A stretch of 5,751 nt of DNA. It comes from an uncultured Oribacterium sp. GTDB lineage: Bacteria > Bacillota > Clostridia > Lachnospirales > Lachnospiraceae. The position numbers were made by a program, and so were the translations under genes. Positions within the stretch are counted from its first letter, which is position 1, and each line of letters starts with the position of its first letter. The stretch is taken from contig CAKQWR010000127.1 of NCBI GenBank assembly GCA_934279105.1, positions 1 through 5,751 on the forward strand, given 5' to 3'. The notes below the pieces were generated by a model. That model did no database searches and was not told the DNA's origin. It was given only the letters and a program-made list of their open reading frames with translations. Below are positions 5,737-5,751 of the stretch, in pieces.

Positions 5737-5751
5737 CGCTTGTTATGGCGC

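Overview
The window comes from a bacterial surface-polysaccharide or nucleotide-sugar locus. Three complete or partial genes all run on the minus strand. In transcription order (right to left) they are a ThDP-dependent acetolactate-synthase-like enzyme (3131-5722), an NAD-dependent epimerase/dehydratase of the extended SDR family (1002-2108), and a zinc-motif class I SAM methyltransferase cut by the left edge (1-862). Coding DNA is GC-rich with GC-ending codons. The main spacer is strongly AT-rich. All three genes have good Shine-Dalgarno sequences (AAAGGA or AAAAGGAG). This would fit a GC-rich member of the Firmicutes/Negativicutes such as the Selenomonas group, but the assignment is a guess from style, not from a marker gene.

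Layout: the methyltransferase is followed (863-1001) by a short spacer packed with degenerate copies of the epimerase 3' end. Next come the epimerase and then a spacer of about 1 kb. That spacer holds a degenerate AT-rich repeat array (about 2221-2800) whose two halves face each other across a long hairpin, then two small hairpins (2852-2905), then three tandem 62-bp units (2944-3129). A fourth, partial unit is the last codons of the ThDP gene itself. Nothing convincing is encoded on the plus strand; its long open frames are antisense shadows of GC-rich genes.

Function (inference): a ThDP enzyme that could add a two-carbon unit, an SDR sugar epimerase/reductase and a C- or O-methyltransferase with N-terminal Cys motif together suggest a modified, perhaps branched-chain, sugar for a glycan. 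No glycosyltransferase or nucleotidyltransferase lies in the window, so the substrate is unknown.

Two unusual patterns stand out. First, each of the three enzymes carries Ala/Ser/Asp/Thr-rich low-complexity segments inserted between conserved core blocks; in the ThDP enzyme these bring the length to 863 residues. Second, both complete genes have their 3' ends reiterated in the DNA just downstream, and the two ends share a TCCCACGC core. Next to the methyltransferase there is also what looks like the fossil C-terminus of a second epimerase.
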